A DNA stretch of 64,000 nucleotides from Trichostrongylus colubriformis (lineage: Eukaryota; Nematoda; Chromadorea; Rhabditida; Trichostrongylidae): contig OZ022261.1 of assembly GCA_963978905.1 (NCBI GenBank), positions 29,385,686 through 29,449,685 of the forward strand, in the 5' to 3' direction. The position numbers and the translations under genes are program-made. Below, in pieces: positions 1-14,200 of the stretch. Each line of letters begins with the position of its first letter. Position 1 is the stretch's first letter. The notes under the pieces are model-generated. The model did no database searches. It was not told the DNA's origin and saw only the letters and a list, made by a program, of their open reading frames with translations.

Positions 1-3000
1 TCTGTTCTACCGTGTGCCAGAATTACCCCCTTCCGGTGTCTTTAAGTTGCCACACGCAATTAATCGTTTTGCTCACTTGGAGATAATACGCTATAGCCAC
101 TAACCTTGAGTTTCGAGGCGTTATGAGCTTCGATAATATGTTTCTTGAGGAAATATTTTTAATAGATTAGTTGGGTGTGTACGAAACTTCAATTCATGCA
201 CATTTGAGATACACGTCGCAAATTCTTGTTGTTTATATTGGCTTTGTGAGTAAGCAATCAAATAAATCGACCATATACCAGACCCCATAATGAGGCAGAG
301 TGTTTCCAATAGCAATTGCAGATGTTTTTGATGGGAAAATCGTCGTACTTCAGTTTTCACAAAACATTCAGGGACGAGCTGCTACTGCAACTAAAGGATT
401 TCGAAATCAGAATTCCACCCTCTGCAACCCCAGAGATGAGTTGGAAGTAGTCTGATGACCCTCTAACCTGGGTACTCGACCTTCTTCAAACGTTGATTTT
501 GACGCAATGTTTTGCTCCCCGTCATGAAGTCGTACTCGTACTCGTACTCTTTTCGAATGAGTCCATATAAATCACACGACACTAGTGGAAATGATTAGGA
601 AACTAATGGAAGCCACAAATTCAAAACAAAACGAATTCAGACGTGATAGGTGGAAACGAAGAATTACTTGTGAGAACAGGTGAATAAATAGGAAGCGGAA
701 GTTTTGTACAAAATCTTTGAAAAAAAACAGCTGATTTTGATGATTTTCTTCTAAGCAGAATATTTTTCGAAAGGATGGGTGAGAAATTTGAAACTGTTCC
801 CAGCAACTGGATTCTCGTACAACCCGGCTGCCATTCCATTGGATGACCAAACCTTCACAATCCAATTATGTCCGATTCGCCCCAGTTGAAAGAGTAATGA
901 TATGGAGAGAAAGAGAGGAAAATTTTTGCGAAAATCATGGCTGCGAATATCAGAAGACATTAAAATAATTGAAGCAGCAAAAATGCTTCCTCATTTCGAA
1001 GACACACTTCGCTATAATCATAGTACATAGTCCACGACCAGCTGTGGGCAGATTTCACCGTCTATGACTATGAAGGTTTTATCCCATTGCGGCACGACAC
1101 TTTGACATGAGGACTCTCATATGCTACGAGACAACGAACCACACCCTCGCTTGACGTATTGGAAAAATGATGGTAACCGCGTGATCTGCGTCTCTGTCGG
1201 TCGTCCCTTCCTTTTTGACAGCTTTTCGCCTCTTTTGCCTGTTTTGTCACAGCGCACCTCTATGAACTCCTGCATCAGCGCATACCAGAGACAATTAAAG
1301 GAGCTCAGTTTAGAGTATAAGCCTTTCACTAGTTAGCTGCTACTCTGCTTCCATCACTGAGCCCGCGAACCCACTCATGAGTATCGCGTTTTCAGTAGAA
1401 ACAAAAAAAAATCAATTTTGATGTTGTATGTGTAAGGAATACTCGGCATGTGTATGCGTCGTTCAGAAAATATGAGATAAGTAGCGCATAGATAGTTATG
1501 TAGTAATATACTACAGTAGCATTCTCTGTAGAAAAACACGTTAAATTGGATTTTTAGATCTTATTCTAAGACGAGTGTTGCAACTGTAGCATTTAATTTT
1601 TGTTATGGTCATACCGTTGTAAATCGCCGGGCTAGGAGATGTTGATATCTTGGGTGTATACCCTTAAGTCAAGATTTCGCACCACGTGAGCGGCGTGCGA
1701 CTCAACGTGTGCGAGCTATGGGCGTAGCTGCCGTCATGGAACGATCACACGGTAACGATCTAGAGGCGCGATACACAGTTGACTTGTGATCGCTTCGGGA
1801 CCTCACATGGTTCCTTCAGCTTGTCCACATTGCTTCGCTTGCGACATGCCGCGGTGCGAAATCCTGAACAAGGTGCACACCCTCATATCTTCGACATGGT
1901 GCTCATTCACCACGACACCATGAAGACACCGGAAGGAAGCAGTTTTGGACCGGTTTCGCGCGTTCACAAAATAAATTCAAATCTGAACCGCATTGATCAA
2001 CTTATATATTGTGTTCCTTAAATAGACGAAAGGTTGGTCTTGCTGAATATACTCTTCCCTGGAGGTCCACAGGACTTTCGAATTATTAGGGGAATTTCAA
2101 AGTACAGCGAGCATGGCACTTTTTGGATGACCTCACTTCACGGGTTCTTGTTCAGTCGAGTCCCGTCGAAGGCAACCACAAATATGAGTACCGCAAGGAG
2201 AGGGGGTGAAGCTTGGAACACTTTGCCCTTGGTTTCAGCAATGCAGAATTGAGAATGAGTTGCTTGGATTTTCAATTGATCAAATCGCTTCAACTAAAAC
2301 GGCAAGAAGCAATGAGCGTCCATACTTGCAGGGGATATCTAAAAGTAATGGGCCTTCCCCAGACAAATGTGATTGACCACCTCAAGTCGCTTTGATTCAA
2401 GAAAACCCAAAAAATGGGTTCTGTACACTTCCTCGGAGCAGCCAGCACGAACGCATTTTCCCAGATTGTCTTCCAGTACTTGAACCGTTGCAGGCTGAAT
2501 CCCTTTTTCGTCCGTCATATTCATTAGATGTAGCGCTAACTAAGCCCCACGTTCCGAAACATCTGGACAGCTCCTTCAGTAGCAGTGAGCTCAGTGAATG
2601 GTGACTTGGAGCCGACCTTCGTGATTTTGCGCAATATAAATCATCGGCCGTTCATCAAAATGAGATAAGCAAGTATGCGGAATGTTGCAAATAGTATAGC
2701 AAATCGAATGGTGCTTATTTTGTGAGAAAAGATGCAGTCTGAGCCGAGTTGTGATCTCGCGAAGTTAAAATTGCGAAAACCGGCCAAAACTTTCCTTACA
2801 ACCTAATATATTCGTTTGTCGTTATTTTTAGTTTCACTTGTTTCCCATCACCAAGATGGAAATCAAATTCTCCCTACGCGGCATCAAATGAAGTGGCGTC
2901 GGCCCTCTATGCTCGCCGCCAGCACGCAACTCAGCCACTGAAGCGTGCAGTTCGAGTGATGCGCACTAGAATCACAGTAATGTCCTACAGGCGCTTTTTA

Positions 3001-3579
3001 CATTGCGAGTTTTTCAGTACATGACCTCTTCTGAGCTCAAATGTCGTTTAAAGAGAACGTGTTCTCAAACGCGCTTTCATTTCCTGCCCCATTCAGTGCC
3101 TATCATATGGAAAAATCAAAGCATACACGTGGCCTCTTTCCATTCACTTCCACTTAGCTTCCCTTTAATTTTTCAGCTTCCCTTTTTTAGCTTTACTCTA
3201 ATCCATACCATTTCGAGGTCACTCGCAGATAACAGGCCGTTGTTTGAATGAACCGGAAGGGGTCCGAAGAAAGAGGAAGATACAAAGAAATGATCATTCT
3301 GTTACGAACATTCAAAGTTAGGAGCGATAATCGGTGGAAAAACCCGCATTCAAAAGTGCGGCGCTGTGGTGTGTATTCGCATCACATTCCCATCAACACA
3401 CTGTCTTTCCGTGTTGTCCGCCCTAGAGATGTCCTTTGTTGTCTCGTAGGGTGTATTTCATTCATTGGTGATGATGTGATATAAGTGGAACAGCACACAG
3501 TAACAAACAAGTAAAACGATTAAGTGAAGAATAAGCGAAAGCGTGTGAAAAGGTGTGATTACAACTAAAACCTAAATAA
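1..3579. other. Intergenic or intronic, no gene supported
   Basis: AT-rich sequence with a family C fragment at 1680-1765. A minus-strand frame at 121-360 has a hydrophobic stretch (LCLIMGSGIWSIYLIAYS) vaguely like a serpentine receptor helix, but no splice sites support it. Nothing else is seen. Confidence 0.4.
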
Positions 3580-6500
3580 TTCCTTTCCGACGTCTAGGCA
3601 AGGTGCCGTGTGTGCATTTCGGCCCGTCCTCCCACCCCGTGAATCAAAATTGCTCTCCTCGCGCTGTCTTTAACCCATAACGTACAGCGTGCAACACATA
3701 GTGCTGCACGCAAAACCGTTGCTGAGTAGCCACTAGTATCGAACCACAATTTTTCGTATTTTGAAATCGTATCGTGGTCAACAGCCGTCCCTATAGTTTT
3801 CGAATGTGGTGAATAACATATCTTCCTGGGACCTTTCCCTTCCAATAAGTACATAGGATTTTGGCACCACGCTTTTTGAACACCATAGCAAGCAATAACA
3901 AAACAGTTGATAAAACAGTTGTGCTCATTTCTACAGACGAGACTTTGACTGAGATCACTATTCTATGACTGCGGATCTAACTGCCTAGTTGTACAAAAGT
4001 TTAGTTTTCGCCTAGGAGTGACATTAGGACGCAGACCAATTTTTCTAGTACAATAATGGACAGATATGATGTTCTCCTTATCCGAAAATGTATCCTGCCG
4101 GCTTTAGCCTTCACAAATTGACGTTTTCATACGACCCCCCAAAAAAAGACGGTCCTGGGTGGCCAGGTGCAACACACGCTGCTGCACGATTTGAAGACTT
4201 GATAAAAACGACTGGCCATGAAACGGCAGGAACGGTGAAAATAGCCTCGGTACGTTATGTGTTAAAAACACCGGAAGGAGTCAGTATGGCAGATTGTGGA
4301 ATACGAGAGGAGTGGGTTCAGCAGTACAACAGTAATGAAAGAACGAAATAAAGCGACGAAAAAACTGAGAAGTAAGAATCCGAAAACACCCTCGAAATCC
4401 GAAACAAGTGATTCAGGACTATCCAAAAAGGTTTTCTGACAAACGCAAACGAAAGACTACGAAGTTTTCGAGTGGTTTCATCACCATTTCGGTCTCGAAG
4501 GAAGATGGAGATAATGGGTGTAAAAAATGATGATTTTTGCCGCCTGGACACTCCATTTTTTTAAGTCTGTGTCAACATAGCTTAACTTTGGCAAGAAAAC
4601 ATAATTATATTCAAAAATCAAATGATATTCGCCGTTTCGCGTGTGTTGCATCAAATGAACTTGAATGGTAGGAAATAAAACGCTACGGTATGATGCTTCG
4701 AGCCAGTACATATATGAACCGGCTCCGCTGATAGTTGGTGCGGGTTCGTTAAATGCACCGGAAGAAACGAAAGCGTATTTCATTTCTAGCGCGCTCCACC
4801 TTGGACTGCACGCTTTCGGCGGGCCACTGTCATTTGGTTCGCGTAGGGCGAATTGGATTTCATTCATGATGGTTTTAAACAAGAGAAACAGTGTATAGCA
4901 ACAAACAATTGAAACAAAAAGGAAAAAGGAGGAAACAGTGAGAAGAAAGGGTCTCCATTAAAAAAAAAGCCCACTGAATTCGCACTCGACGTCTTGGCAA
5001 GGCGTCGTATGTGCAACTAACGAGCTGCAAACCACTGTAAGCCCACCCATAACGTATGCCAAAATCGCCCCCCCCCCCCCTTCCGGTGTCTTTGAAGATA
5101 ATGAAGGATCATTGAATATGCACATCAAGGTGGTTATCGGTAAGAAAGTGAAGAAAAAAGAGACTAAACAGTCAAAAATCTGAGGAATAAGACCCTCCCC
5201 TCACCGTTCATTTCGAAAGTGGGCGGGCCATATTAAAAGAGAGGAGCGGGCTGGGATATATTAAGTGGTAGCTGTTGAAAACAGAGCCCCCACCAAAGCT
5301 CGGGGGCCCCATTTTTCACTGGAAATTTTGCCACGTATAGTCTTCTTAAACACTTATCTTTTATTTGGGCAACTCACCTTAGGAGTTTTCGTTATATGTT
5401 TTTAAATATTCGTGTAATGTATCGGAATGAGTGAGCGAACAACGCTAGTATCAACAGTTTGCATCTCTCGGGCATCATGGGATGCCACTATATTCTGCAG
5501 CGGAGTCATAATCACATTTGTGACATTTAACCATGCTCAATGCGCAAGGCAAGCCCGGTGCGGATACGGTACGGTACGGTGTGCATTGTGGTGCTTGTCG
5601 TCGTTCTGTTTGGTTGGCCTTGATTTTTGTAACTCCTTGAACGGAAGATACTAGCAATGGAAGGTTAATTCGGCAGATTGCGGAAGATGAAATTAGGGGT
5701 GTTCAGAAGTGCAGCAGTAAAGAAAGAACGAAATGAAACGGGAGAAACTCAAGAAATAGAAATCCAAAAACCCTCCTTACTCGGACTTTGCGTGACTTGC
5801 CGCTGGTGTAGATTGCAGGCAGGCAAGGGGCCGAATACGCAGGTCGCGAACCTCGTCCCGCCCTAGCCGGCAACTCCCTCGGCGGATGAACAGCAACGCG
5901 ACTCGCAGTGCTGCGTGAGGTGAGTTCAACGATATACTTCTATATAGAAATTAAGCTTAGAAATTTAGTAGTAACGAAAAAAAATGCGAATCTGCGCTTT
6001 CTACGTTCATTTCCGAAAACTTGGGAAGGATATTGTACGTCCTCATTAGGAGAGAAGGAGTCTTATTTCTCGGGCTTTCGGCATTCCAGTCCGTTCATTC
6101 TCTGAGTTCCAGGAACCGCACACGAGAAGGAGTTCGCTTCGAGCTTCTCGTACTGCGTTCAGGAAACAGAGAGGTTAGGGTGTTGAGATCAAAGAAAAGA
6201 GATGGAAGGGATAGATGTGTATCTTGTATATGCTCCCCGTCTTCTATGTAAGTGATATATACGGACAAACTGGCTAGTACAGTTCTCATGCAGCAGTATC
6301 TGTGAGAGGCTTTCTTTTCGGAGAAGTCAGGAGATCGCAGCGGCCAACCAAAAAAAGTCACTTGAGTCGTAAGTGCGAAATAAGCCATCAAGCAGCGCAG
6401 TACTAATGGGAAGTGAAACATGATACTGAAATGATACTTAGCTGATCATGACCAATGAACAGAGTTGATTGTATATGCAGAGGACATGTGGGGAGTGAAA

Positions 6501-8480
6501 AAAGACTTTTCTTTTATGTTGTGAATTTTTCTGAAGGTTAGGGATCTGTTTGCTCATCCTACGAAGCACCTACATATGTGTCGGTCTCTCTCTTCCTTCT
6601 CTTTCTCTCCTTCTCTTTTTCTTTCTCTCTCTCCCTTTCCTATCTTAATCCATAACGTACCGCGTTTTTACCGTTTCACCGCATTTTTTTTGGTTTTTTC
6701 AAATGCTACCCCCCCCCATGTTTTCGGTTATGGAAAATACTAATCTTTCTGAGACTTCTTTTCCAAAAAGTGGATAGGATTTTGGCAACACGCTTCTGAA
6801 CGGCATATGCAGCAAGCAATGACAAAGCAATTTCACTGTTTGTGATATATACATGTGCACTTCTTAAACTGTTTTTTTTTTCACAATCTGAAATAACAGT
6901 CTTCACTTAGGAAATACCATATTATACACAAGATCTACCCCTTGTGTTGAAATTGTTTATGACCTGAGCGACTGTGAATTTTACAAAAAAAGCCTCAAAT
7001 ACGCTACATGTGCATTTTTATGATAGTTCTGAGAATCCCTTAGAAACCGAGCATTCGGTGTTCACAGCCGGAGCTTGTGCTAGGGAATATGTGGCACCGG
7101 GCAGCTGGGTAGCTCCCTATAACATCCAATCGCACTTTTCTTTGGAATTTGGAATAATTCGGTATTAGCAGGACTACTCATCTATACAGATGAGTCTTCG
7201 GCCAGGATTACTCTTCTATTGGCTGCGACACCCTAACTTCTTGGTTTTACAAAAATTTATTTTGTTCAGTATCGCCGTTGAAACACGAACCACTTTTAGA
7301 ATAGCACAATGACTGATAAATGTGCTGTTCCCCATATTCAAAAATGTATTCTCATAGATGCAGCTCTTATAAATCGACGCTATCATGCGACCCGAGAAAA
7401 AGGCAGTCCTGGGTAGCCATGTGCAACACATAGCGCTGCAACATTCAAAGGCAGTTGAAACAGCTTCGGTCCTTCATGTTCCAGCCCAGCCATCGAAGAG
7501 GGATCCACTGCTACGGGTAGTGTTGCACACTCGCACTTTGAAAGGAGGGTTACCAGGCAAGTTGAACTCATTAGTTTGCATCTCTATCCAGCCGTTGAGG
7601 GCGCAGACAGATGAAGGACAATAGGTGGCACAGTGCCTGAACCGAGGTTCGGAAAGAATTCTCTTTTAGTAAGCCATTAGAAGAGGGCACAAACGAGAGC
7701 AGTAAAATGAACGTCTGCGCGACAGTTCGAAATTTTCCCAAGATGTCTGAAAGCTATATTAGAAGATGAACTAGTATTTGAGAGCACCGCATGCCATCAT
7801 AGGATCCGTTTCTACCAGAGCATACTTCAGTGGCTTCGGTATTCGGCTACTTGTAGGAGCAGCTGATCCCATGTTATGAATGGTCTCTTTAGAGGCTGAT
7901 CGCCTCAGCAGATGTCTGAATTGTCGCCACTCGAAGTGAACAGAGTGAAACTCCTAGGTTTGCTTTAATACTCGAACATTTAAACAAGATTCATGGAAAC
8001 AGCATTATGACTGCTTACTCATTCTAAAAGAGTTTCGAGGTAGAAAAATTGTCACGGTACTCATGGAAGACCGTGTACAATCTAGAGAATGTGTCAAAGT
8101 TACACTGACTTGCCATTAATGCTGAATCAAAGCGAATCTTCGCTATCAGAGATGTTTTTGAGAACTGAACGAATATCGTTACAGAGGTGTTTCCGAGAAT
8201 TGAACATAACTTTTTGAAGACACCGGGAGGGATGGATCAGGCGGATTGTGGAGTATGAAAGTAGGGGTGCTCATATGAAAAATCGAAATAAATGGCGAAA
8301 AACCCGAGAATAGGAACCTGAAAACTCACGGTTTCTCTCGCTCCCCTCTACATCACTAGCCGAGGGTAGACTGCAGACGAGCGAGGGGCCAAATCAGCAG
8401 GACGCGAACTTGTCCCGCTCCCGCCGGCAACTCCCCCGGCGGATGAACGGCAGCACGACTCGCAGTGCTGCGTGATCGTG
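3580..8480. repeat. Block of degraded dispersed repeats, no gene supported
   Basis: Recurring pieces occur in this block. GTGCAACACAxxGxGCTGCA is at about 3688, 4169 and 7421. ACACCGGAAGGAGTC / GGCAGATTGTGGA is at about 4269, 5660 and 8220. GAAAGAACGAAATAAA is at about 4337 and 5722. A GGCAACTCCCTCGGCGGATG / CGACTCGCAGTGCTGCGTGA pair is at about 5868 and 8427. A pyrimidine tract is at 6582-6640. Longer open frames (for example 4481-4882 minus) overlap these repeats and show no domain. Confidence 0.6.
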
Positions 8481-9809
8481 ATAAGACTTCACGTCGTCAC
8501 CACACATTACGTCTTCTGAAGTAGAATGTTTTTTTCGGAGAACATGCATTTTCAGTCCTCACTTTCCCCTAACTCCTCGCAGTGCTTTTGAGTAAATTCG
8601 AAATCGTGTCGAAAACGTCCGTAACGCTTCATTATCACCGCTTTTTCGGGCAAGGTTGCCATGTCACAATGAAGGTGAGCAGCGAATGAAGCTAGGTTCT
8701 GTTGTGAACCACAAATGTCACACCGCTTGAGTAATCAACGACCTTGGAGTGATCCATCATCTAGTTCTCGCGGTTGATTCGATAACTATTATTTATCCAT
8801 GAATCCTGTCACCGTTTCATGAGTTTGAGATATGTTATCCAGTCTGTGTGTCTGACTCCAAAATTAGTCCCATTCCGAGTTCTGCATCTTCCGGACACTG
8901 AATGTATTTGCGGCAGGCCCTCTTATTCTTTATCTACCTGCTGAACGACAGACCTAGTAGAGCAAAAGAAGTATTATGGTTGGTTGCTTTGTTATGTTCG
9001 TTTTTAAAATGTTTTGCAAACGCTCATTGCAGGGAACAAAAATAAGTACCAAAACATTTCAACAGACTCACCGCGCCACGCAACTTGGGTTACCGCGCAC
9101 GGCATGTGCGTTGCTGGTTCTGATCGAGCGCGCGCCAAGTAGCGCAGCAATCGCCCCCTCCTCACGTGACCTCACCCAAATCGAGTGCCATGGCGCAAAT
9201 CCTAGGACCATGCACGTGAAAGCTTTCTCGCCGCGAGTCGCGCGAGCTTTTCCCATACTACAATGTCACAACCGCAATGACTAAATTCATTTATTAATGT
9301 AACACTTGCGATTATATCAAATAAAATTATACAGAGTAAGCTCGACCAAAAGTTGCTGCTGATCAATCTGACAATGCTTAATAGGGAGCGATCTTCAGTC
9401 GGAGTTGATTTCCCGTAATTCTGCGCTGGTATATTCGGGTGAATTGAAGTATTGAAGCTTGAGGCGTTGTAATAGGCCATCATCACTTTCCACGCTCAAT
9501 TTCCGTTGGTTGACGGCCATTCGAGTTTCAGATTGCGCACGCCGTGATGGCCTCAACACGTAATCATTTTGTTCACGAGCAAACAGGAAAAAAGTTGACT
9601 GCTCTGCAACTCAGCTCTACTGAAACTCTGAGGGTATGTTAGTAATGAGTTGAAAGTAATTGATACATTGTGGACATCACTGGCGAAAATACCCTGATAT
9701 TGAGGAAAATTACATTTTTTCGCTGAGTGTGCGTATTACACTCCACGTGGTTCAGGTTGCGCAAAGATGCGGCGACGGTATCCTCTAGCACGCGGATGTG
9801 GATCTTTAT
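8481..9809. other. No gene supported
   Basis: Contains a family A copy (9068-9212). A minus-strand frame at 9202-9486 has one hydrophobic segment (LLCIILFDIIASVTLI) but overlaps the repeat. No splice structure is seen. Confidence 0.4.
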
Positions 9810-10544
9810 TTAGGATTGACCTTTTACACCTCCTACCTAGCACGTCCCCGGGTGTGTTGCAAGTGTTCCGATTTCTAGAGGTCGGCACCGAATTGGGTCA
9901 CCGCGCGCGGCGACGCTTCGCGAATTGTCCGAATGGTGGCGTGTCCTGCCGTCTGGGCTCTCCCAGATTTGCCTAAGCCTTTTTAGGGGAGGAGCTTTGG
10001 CAGCGTGTTTTTACCTGTCTTTACCTGATTGCAATCCGCCGCGCAACCTGACCTTAACCTGACCTGACCTCACCAGTCGGAACACTTGCACTCCACCTCA
10101 CGTTCCCTAATTACTTCATACCTCCTCGGATGCACCTACGACTTGACCTCTCTGACTGCTTTCGCTTCCGTCAAGATTTACAGCGCAAGGAATAGAAAGT
10201 GTGGAATGAACTTGGGACAAAGAGATATTTCCACAAATAAGTGAAATTAATAAGATTTCATGAAAGCAAGAGAGACAGGGTAAAACTGGGAAAAAGGGAA
10301 CATCAGTCCGGAATAAAAAAGAACTATCTGAGCAACTTGGGCCACTTTTCAGAAGCCAAATAAAAGGGTTGGTAGCATTCATAAATTCTTACTAATTTCA
10401 GTTATTTCTGTGAATCTCTCTTTGTCCAAACTTAATTCTACGCTTTCTTTTCTCTGCGCTTTGTCGTGAGTGAAGGCAGTTAGGGAGGTCATGCCTTATA
10501 GTTGGGGAAGGTGCGAGGTAGTAGGTGTGAAAGGTCAATCCTAA
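9810..10544. repeat. Inverted-repeat element, about 34-bp ends
   Basis: TTAGGATTGACCTTTTACAC (9810-9843) and its inverse (10511-10544) bound 735 bp. The interior has a GGTCACCGCGCG module shared with the palindromic family A and a CTGACCT-rich stretch (10030-10075). No gene is seen. Confidence 0.65.
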
Positions 10545-11154
10545 CTGAAGACTCACACCCCTAGCGCGCACATAATTGGCAACGTGACTGCTAGGCTAGC
10601 TGTCGCGCCCGGGAACCCAACATTAAGGCACCCCTGGAGTTAAGGATTCCTCGACAGGGTCGTACTTGACGGGCGGCATGGGGGTCGTAATTGCAGAGGT
10701 CAGCAATGGTCCAAGGCTAGATGATAAGCATGACGTGCCCTCGGCTCACCCGGTATGTAAGAAAATACGATTAAATTGGAGTAAACAACACAAAAATCAC
10801 AATAATGCAATACTTAGTAAGACTATGTAATCGGCAATAGCTACTGATACTGTAGAGATTATATAGATGTTGATAGAGGAGAGATATACATATAGGTCCC
10901 CGTTGAGGGGGGGGGGGGGGGACTTACGCGGTCATTTTCCTCGACACCTGGGGTGCCCTGCCCAACACGCTTGACGTGGCAACCCAACTGGAGTGCCATG
11001 GCACCCATCCTTTACAGACAGACTTTACTGCTTCAATTTCAGATGTCTTAAAGTGGTGTAGTTAACATCAGACGTCTAGTAGGACATTTTGACTTGTCTC
11101 AAGCCGTTGCTTTGCTAACTTTTGACTGACAAAGTGAGTTGCAGAGAATATTAT
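10545..11154. other. Region downstream of the orphan gene
   Basis: Nothing coding is seen. A 14-base G run at 10908-10921 and a short GTGGCAACCCAACTGGAGTG module related to family A (about 10976-10995) are the only features. Confidence 0.4.
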
Positions 11155-11160
11155 TTTATT
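11155..11160 (-). promoter_or_regulatory. Candidate polyadenylation signal of the orphan gene
   Basis: AATAAA on the minus strand about 85 nt after the proposed TAG stop, inside a run of A-rich sequence. Confidence 0.4.
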
Positions 11161-11243
11161 TTTCGCTTCTTTTGTTACTAGGCTGACAGTATAGAACTTT
11201 CCAAGACGGTTCCATAATACACAGCACCAAATAAACTTTTGCC

Positions 11244-11262
11244 CTAATTTAAGTATTTTTTG
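11244..11262 (-). CDS. Orphan gene exon 8 (terminal, 19 nt)
   Basis: Acceptor TACGATTTCAG, then a completed Asn codon, KKYLN and TAG. Using a later TTAG acceptor instead would give a longer C-terminus (KVYLVLCIMEPSW...); the TTTCAG site is much closer to consensus, so the short end is preferred. Confidence 0.6.
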
Positions 11263-14200
11263 CTGAAATCGTAAAAATTGCCTTGGGTGTGTTCGAAGAC
11301 AGGACTCACTTTATCAGCTCTTTAGGAGATTTGTCGCCATCCATTGGATCCTTTATCAGTTCCTGAATATACCGCAGTTAACCAATGCAAATAGTTTTTC
11401 CTTCATTTTTTTGAAGCCCACTCTGCAATTTCATGAAGGGTTTGGCTGGATCGTTTGGAAGAGCATCGCAGGGCGTGGCAAAACGCGTGACGAACACGAG
11501 CCTTTGGCTGTCCTATCAAGGACTATCCTGCTCGACCCATCCCTCACCCGGACGCGGAATGTGCCTTCAAGGATAGTGAGGGCGATATCTAGCCTCCTGA
11601 GACGTACTACGATTTGCTTACTGTGGACAGAGGCTAGATACCTCAAGAGACAATGTCTCACACATTTTCTGGTTGCGCGTGTGTTCGCAGCAAATTTAAA
11701 AATTTCTTCTTATTTAGTTTATTTTTGCTAAGTGACTAGTTTTTGCTGAAGTCGAAACTTACAAGTATCAGCCGCTCAAGAGCATCTTTTCGATTATCCT
11801 TCAAGCCTTTCTGCGGAACTTCCGGTTTTTTCATCGGAAACGGGATTTCGTTTTGGAACATTATACATCCCGTCTTTCTGATGGGTTTCTTCCTTACCCA
11901 CACTCCTGAAAAGAGAATTAAAAATTTTGCAAAGACAGCGAACACCGACCAGATCTACGGAGTTATGTGCACTCCTCGTTGTCAACTGTCGGATCACCCA
12001 TCATCAAAGAGAGCGATGTGCATTACGTAGCTCCTGCCTTGGGTGCGACAAGACACTCAAGCTGGGTCACGTTCAAAGTGGCGGCTGTGCACTTCAGAGC
12101 GCAGTCGATTTGTAAAGAGAGCACTAACGCACTCTTTTTGCCCGTTGACAGAATCCATGTTGCATAGTACCCTCAACTTAGCTAAACCGTTTATTACGCT
12201 CCTCTTTCTTCAGTCTGCATGCGCACAGCAGGACCACTATCGCTATGAAAGGTTTTTTTTTTCAAAGAAAGTGTGCCTTCTGCTGAGAAACATGATTTAC
12301 TCTCACCTGTGGGGGAAGATGGTAGAGGATGTACGAGGGCCACCGGTATCGGTGAGGATTTTTTGTCCTGGATGTAATCGCAAGTTTCAAGTGAGCACGA
12401 TTTTTCAGTGACGTCCTGCATATCTGCAGAATTCTCTAGCTCTGCATCATAATCGCCGGACATTTTCTTGTGTGGAATCGTCGTGGAGTTTTTCATCGAT
12501 GGAAAGTCGTAAATTGAAATCGTTCTAAAATAGGTTTTCGGATTAACATTGAAACGGCATCAACTCTTCGTGAGTGTAGTTATTTGGAGTTGATGATTGC
12601 GACTAAATCTGTGAAGTGGATGGCATATTCGGAGCAAGGAAGCGAATAGATATGGTTAAGCAAGCAATGAACTTACTGAAAAAGAAAATGTAATACAAGG
12701 TGATCCTGATCTCGTGCATGAAAACGGGTGTGCGTCAAGACATCTAATTGGGCCACTGCGCTACCACCGAATGGGACAACCGAGTGCCATGCTAGTTAGT
12801 TAAGAATCGGCCATGGGTCATGAGGCGTGACCGCCAACTTTTCTCGCGACCTGACACAAATCGAGTGTCCTGATGCACACCCTTTAAGACAACTGTTGAA
12901 CCTTGGCAATGTCCTCCGTGCCATTGGCCGTTCTATTGGATCAGTTTGCGTTTCGGAAGATTTCCGATTCGGATCTGGCTCCTCACTTTCCACGTGCGTT
13001 TGTTTCTTGTCTTCCTCACTTCGAAATTCATTGTAACCAGGATAGCTGGCGAATGCTAGAAGGAAAGGATGCTACTTTCTGGAGGCACATCATTATGAGA
13101 CGCCTACTTTTTACCTGTGTGATTACTGTAGTTCACTTTCAAAGAGCTTGTATACATGTATAATTGTTGGTCTTCAGAGATATTAAGAGCATTGCAAAGC
13201 ACTGCGTCGACCTGGTAAAACATAGTGTCAATGGGATGCTGAACTGACGTGTTGCGCGTATACCTTTCTACCCTTATGGTAAGTTCGATCTAAGTAATAA
13301 GCAATTATAGCTTTGCAATACTCAGTTGCCGCTTCATTGTTCATATGCGTTACCTTCGTGAAGGTACTGGCCTTCTTAGTGTCTTCTCCAACTTATTTAT
13401 CAATTGATAGAGATATAAATCTCTGTCAAGAGAATATTACGTTACAGAGAATATTACGTTTCCACATATTCATTCCACTGAAAAGATTTCTAAACCACAA
13501 TAGTATTGCTGGAGCCCACCTCCATTTTTCTTTCCTTCGATCAGGCTCGTTCATACTAGGCAACCCGCCTCGCGCTTGTGCCGCGCCATCGGGTGCTACG
13601 GTAATGCGCCGCATTACTGGGTTCGTAGTAAATGATCCAAGTGCTCTCTTGTACCGAACGGAGCGCGCTGTGGAAGCATTGCCACGATCAATACTGTCAC
13701 GTGCGCACGGCCAACTCTGATTATATTGACCGAAGGGTCCGAGTTGTAGTGCGTTGCGACGGCTGCCGTTCGCGCGACCGTTGGCCTAATAGTAGGAAAG
13801 CGACCTTAGCTTACTGAATATTATTGCTACCATTTTTGTAAAACTATTGGTACAACCCAATAAAAGATTTATGGAATACGCGTACGCGTGCATTGTGTAT
13901 ACCTGTCGCCCTCTTGCTCATCGAGTCTCGAGTGGACGCAAGCAACGTCTTCATTCGTCGCTGTCGCGAGCCAGGCGCAGCTTCCGTGGAGAAGTCTGCC
14001 CATCAAGCCAACGAACGTCCAGGTGTTCGTTTAACGTCTTGAGGGATCCAGTCGGTAACGGCTGTGCTCCAACGGTTATCGCGATATCGCAATACCTGCT
14101 CGGTTCATCTTGTCTTCGATTCCTTGACGAGAGCGGCACCGTTCCTGATCTGCGATCGTTGGTTTGGAACTCCAAGTTCGGAGCCGCGCTTGCGTGCATC

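Noticed and set aside
4481..4882. Minus-strand 133-codon frame
   Set aside because: The opposite strand is open too, and it lies in the dispersed-repeat block; no family resemblance.
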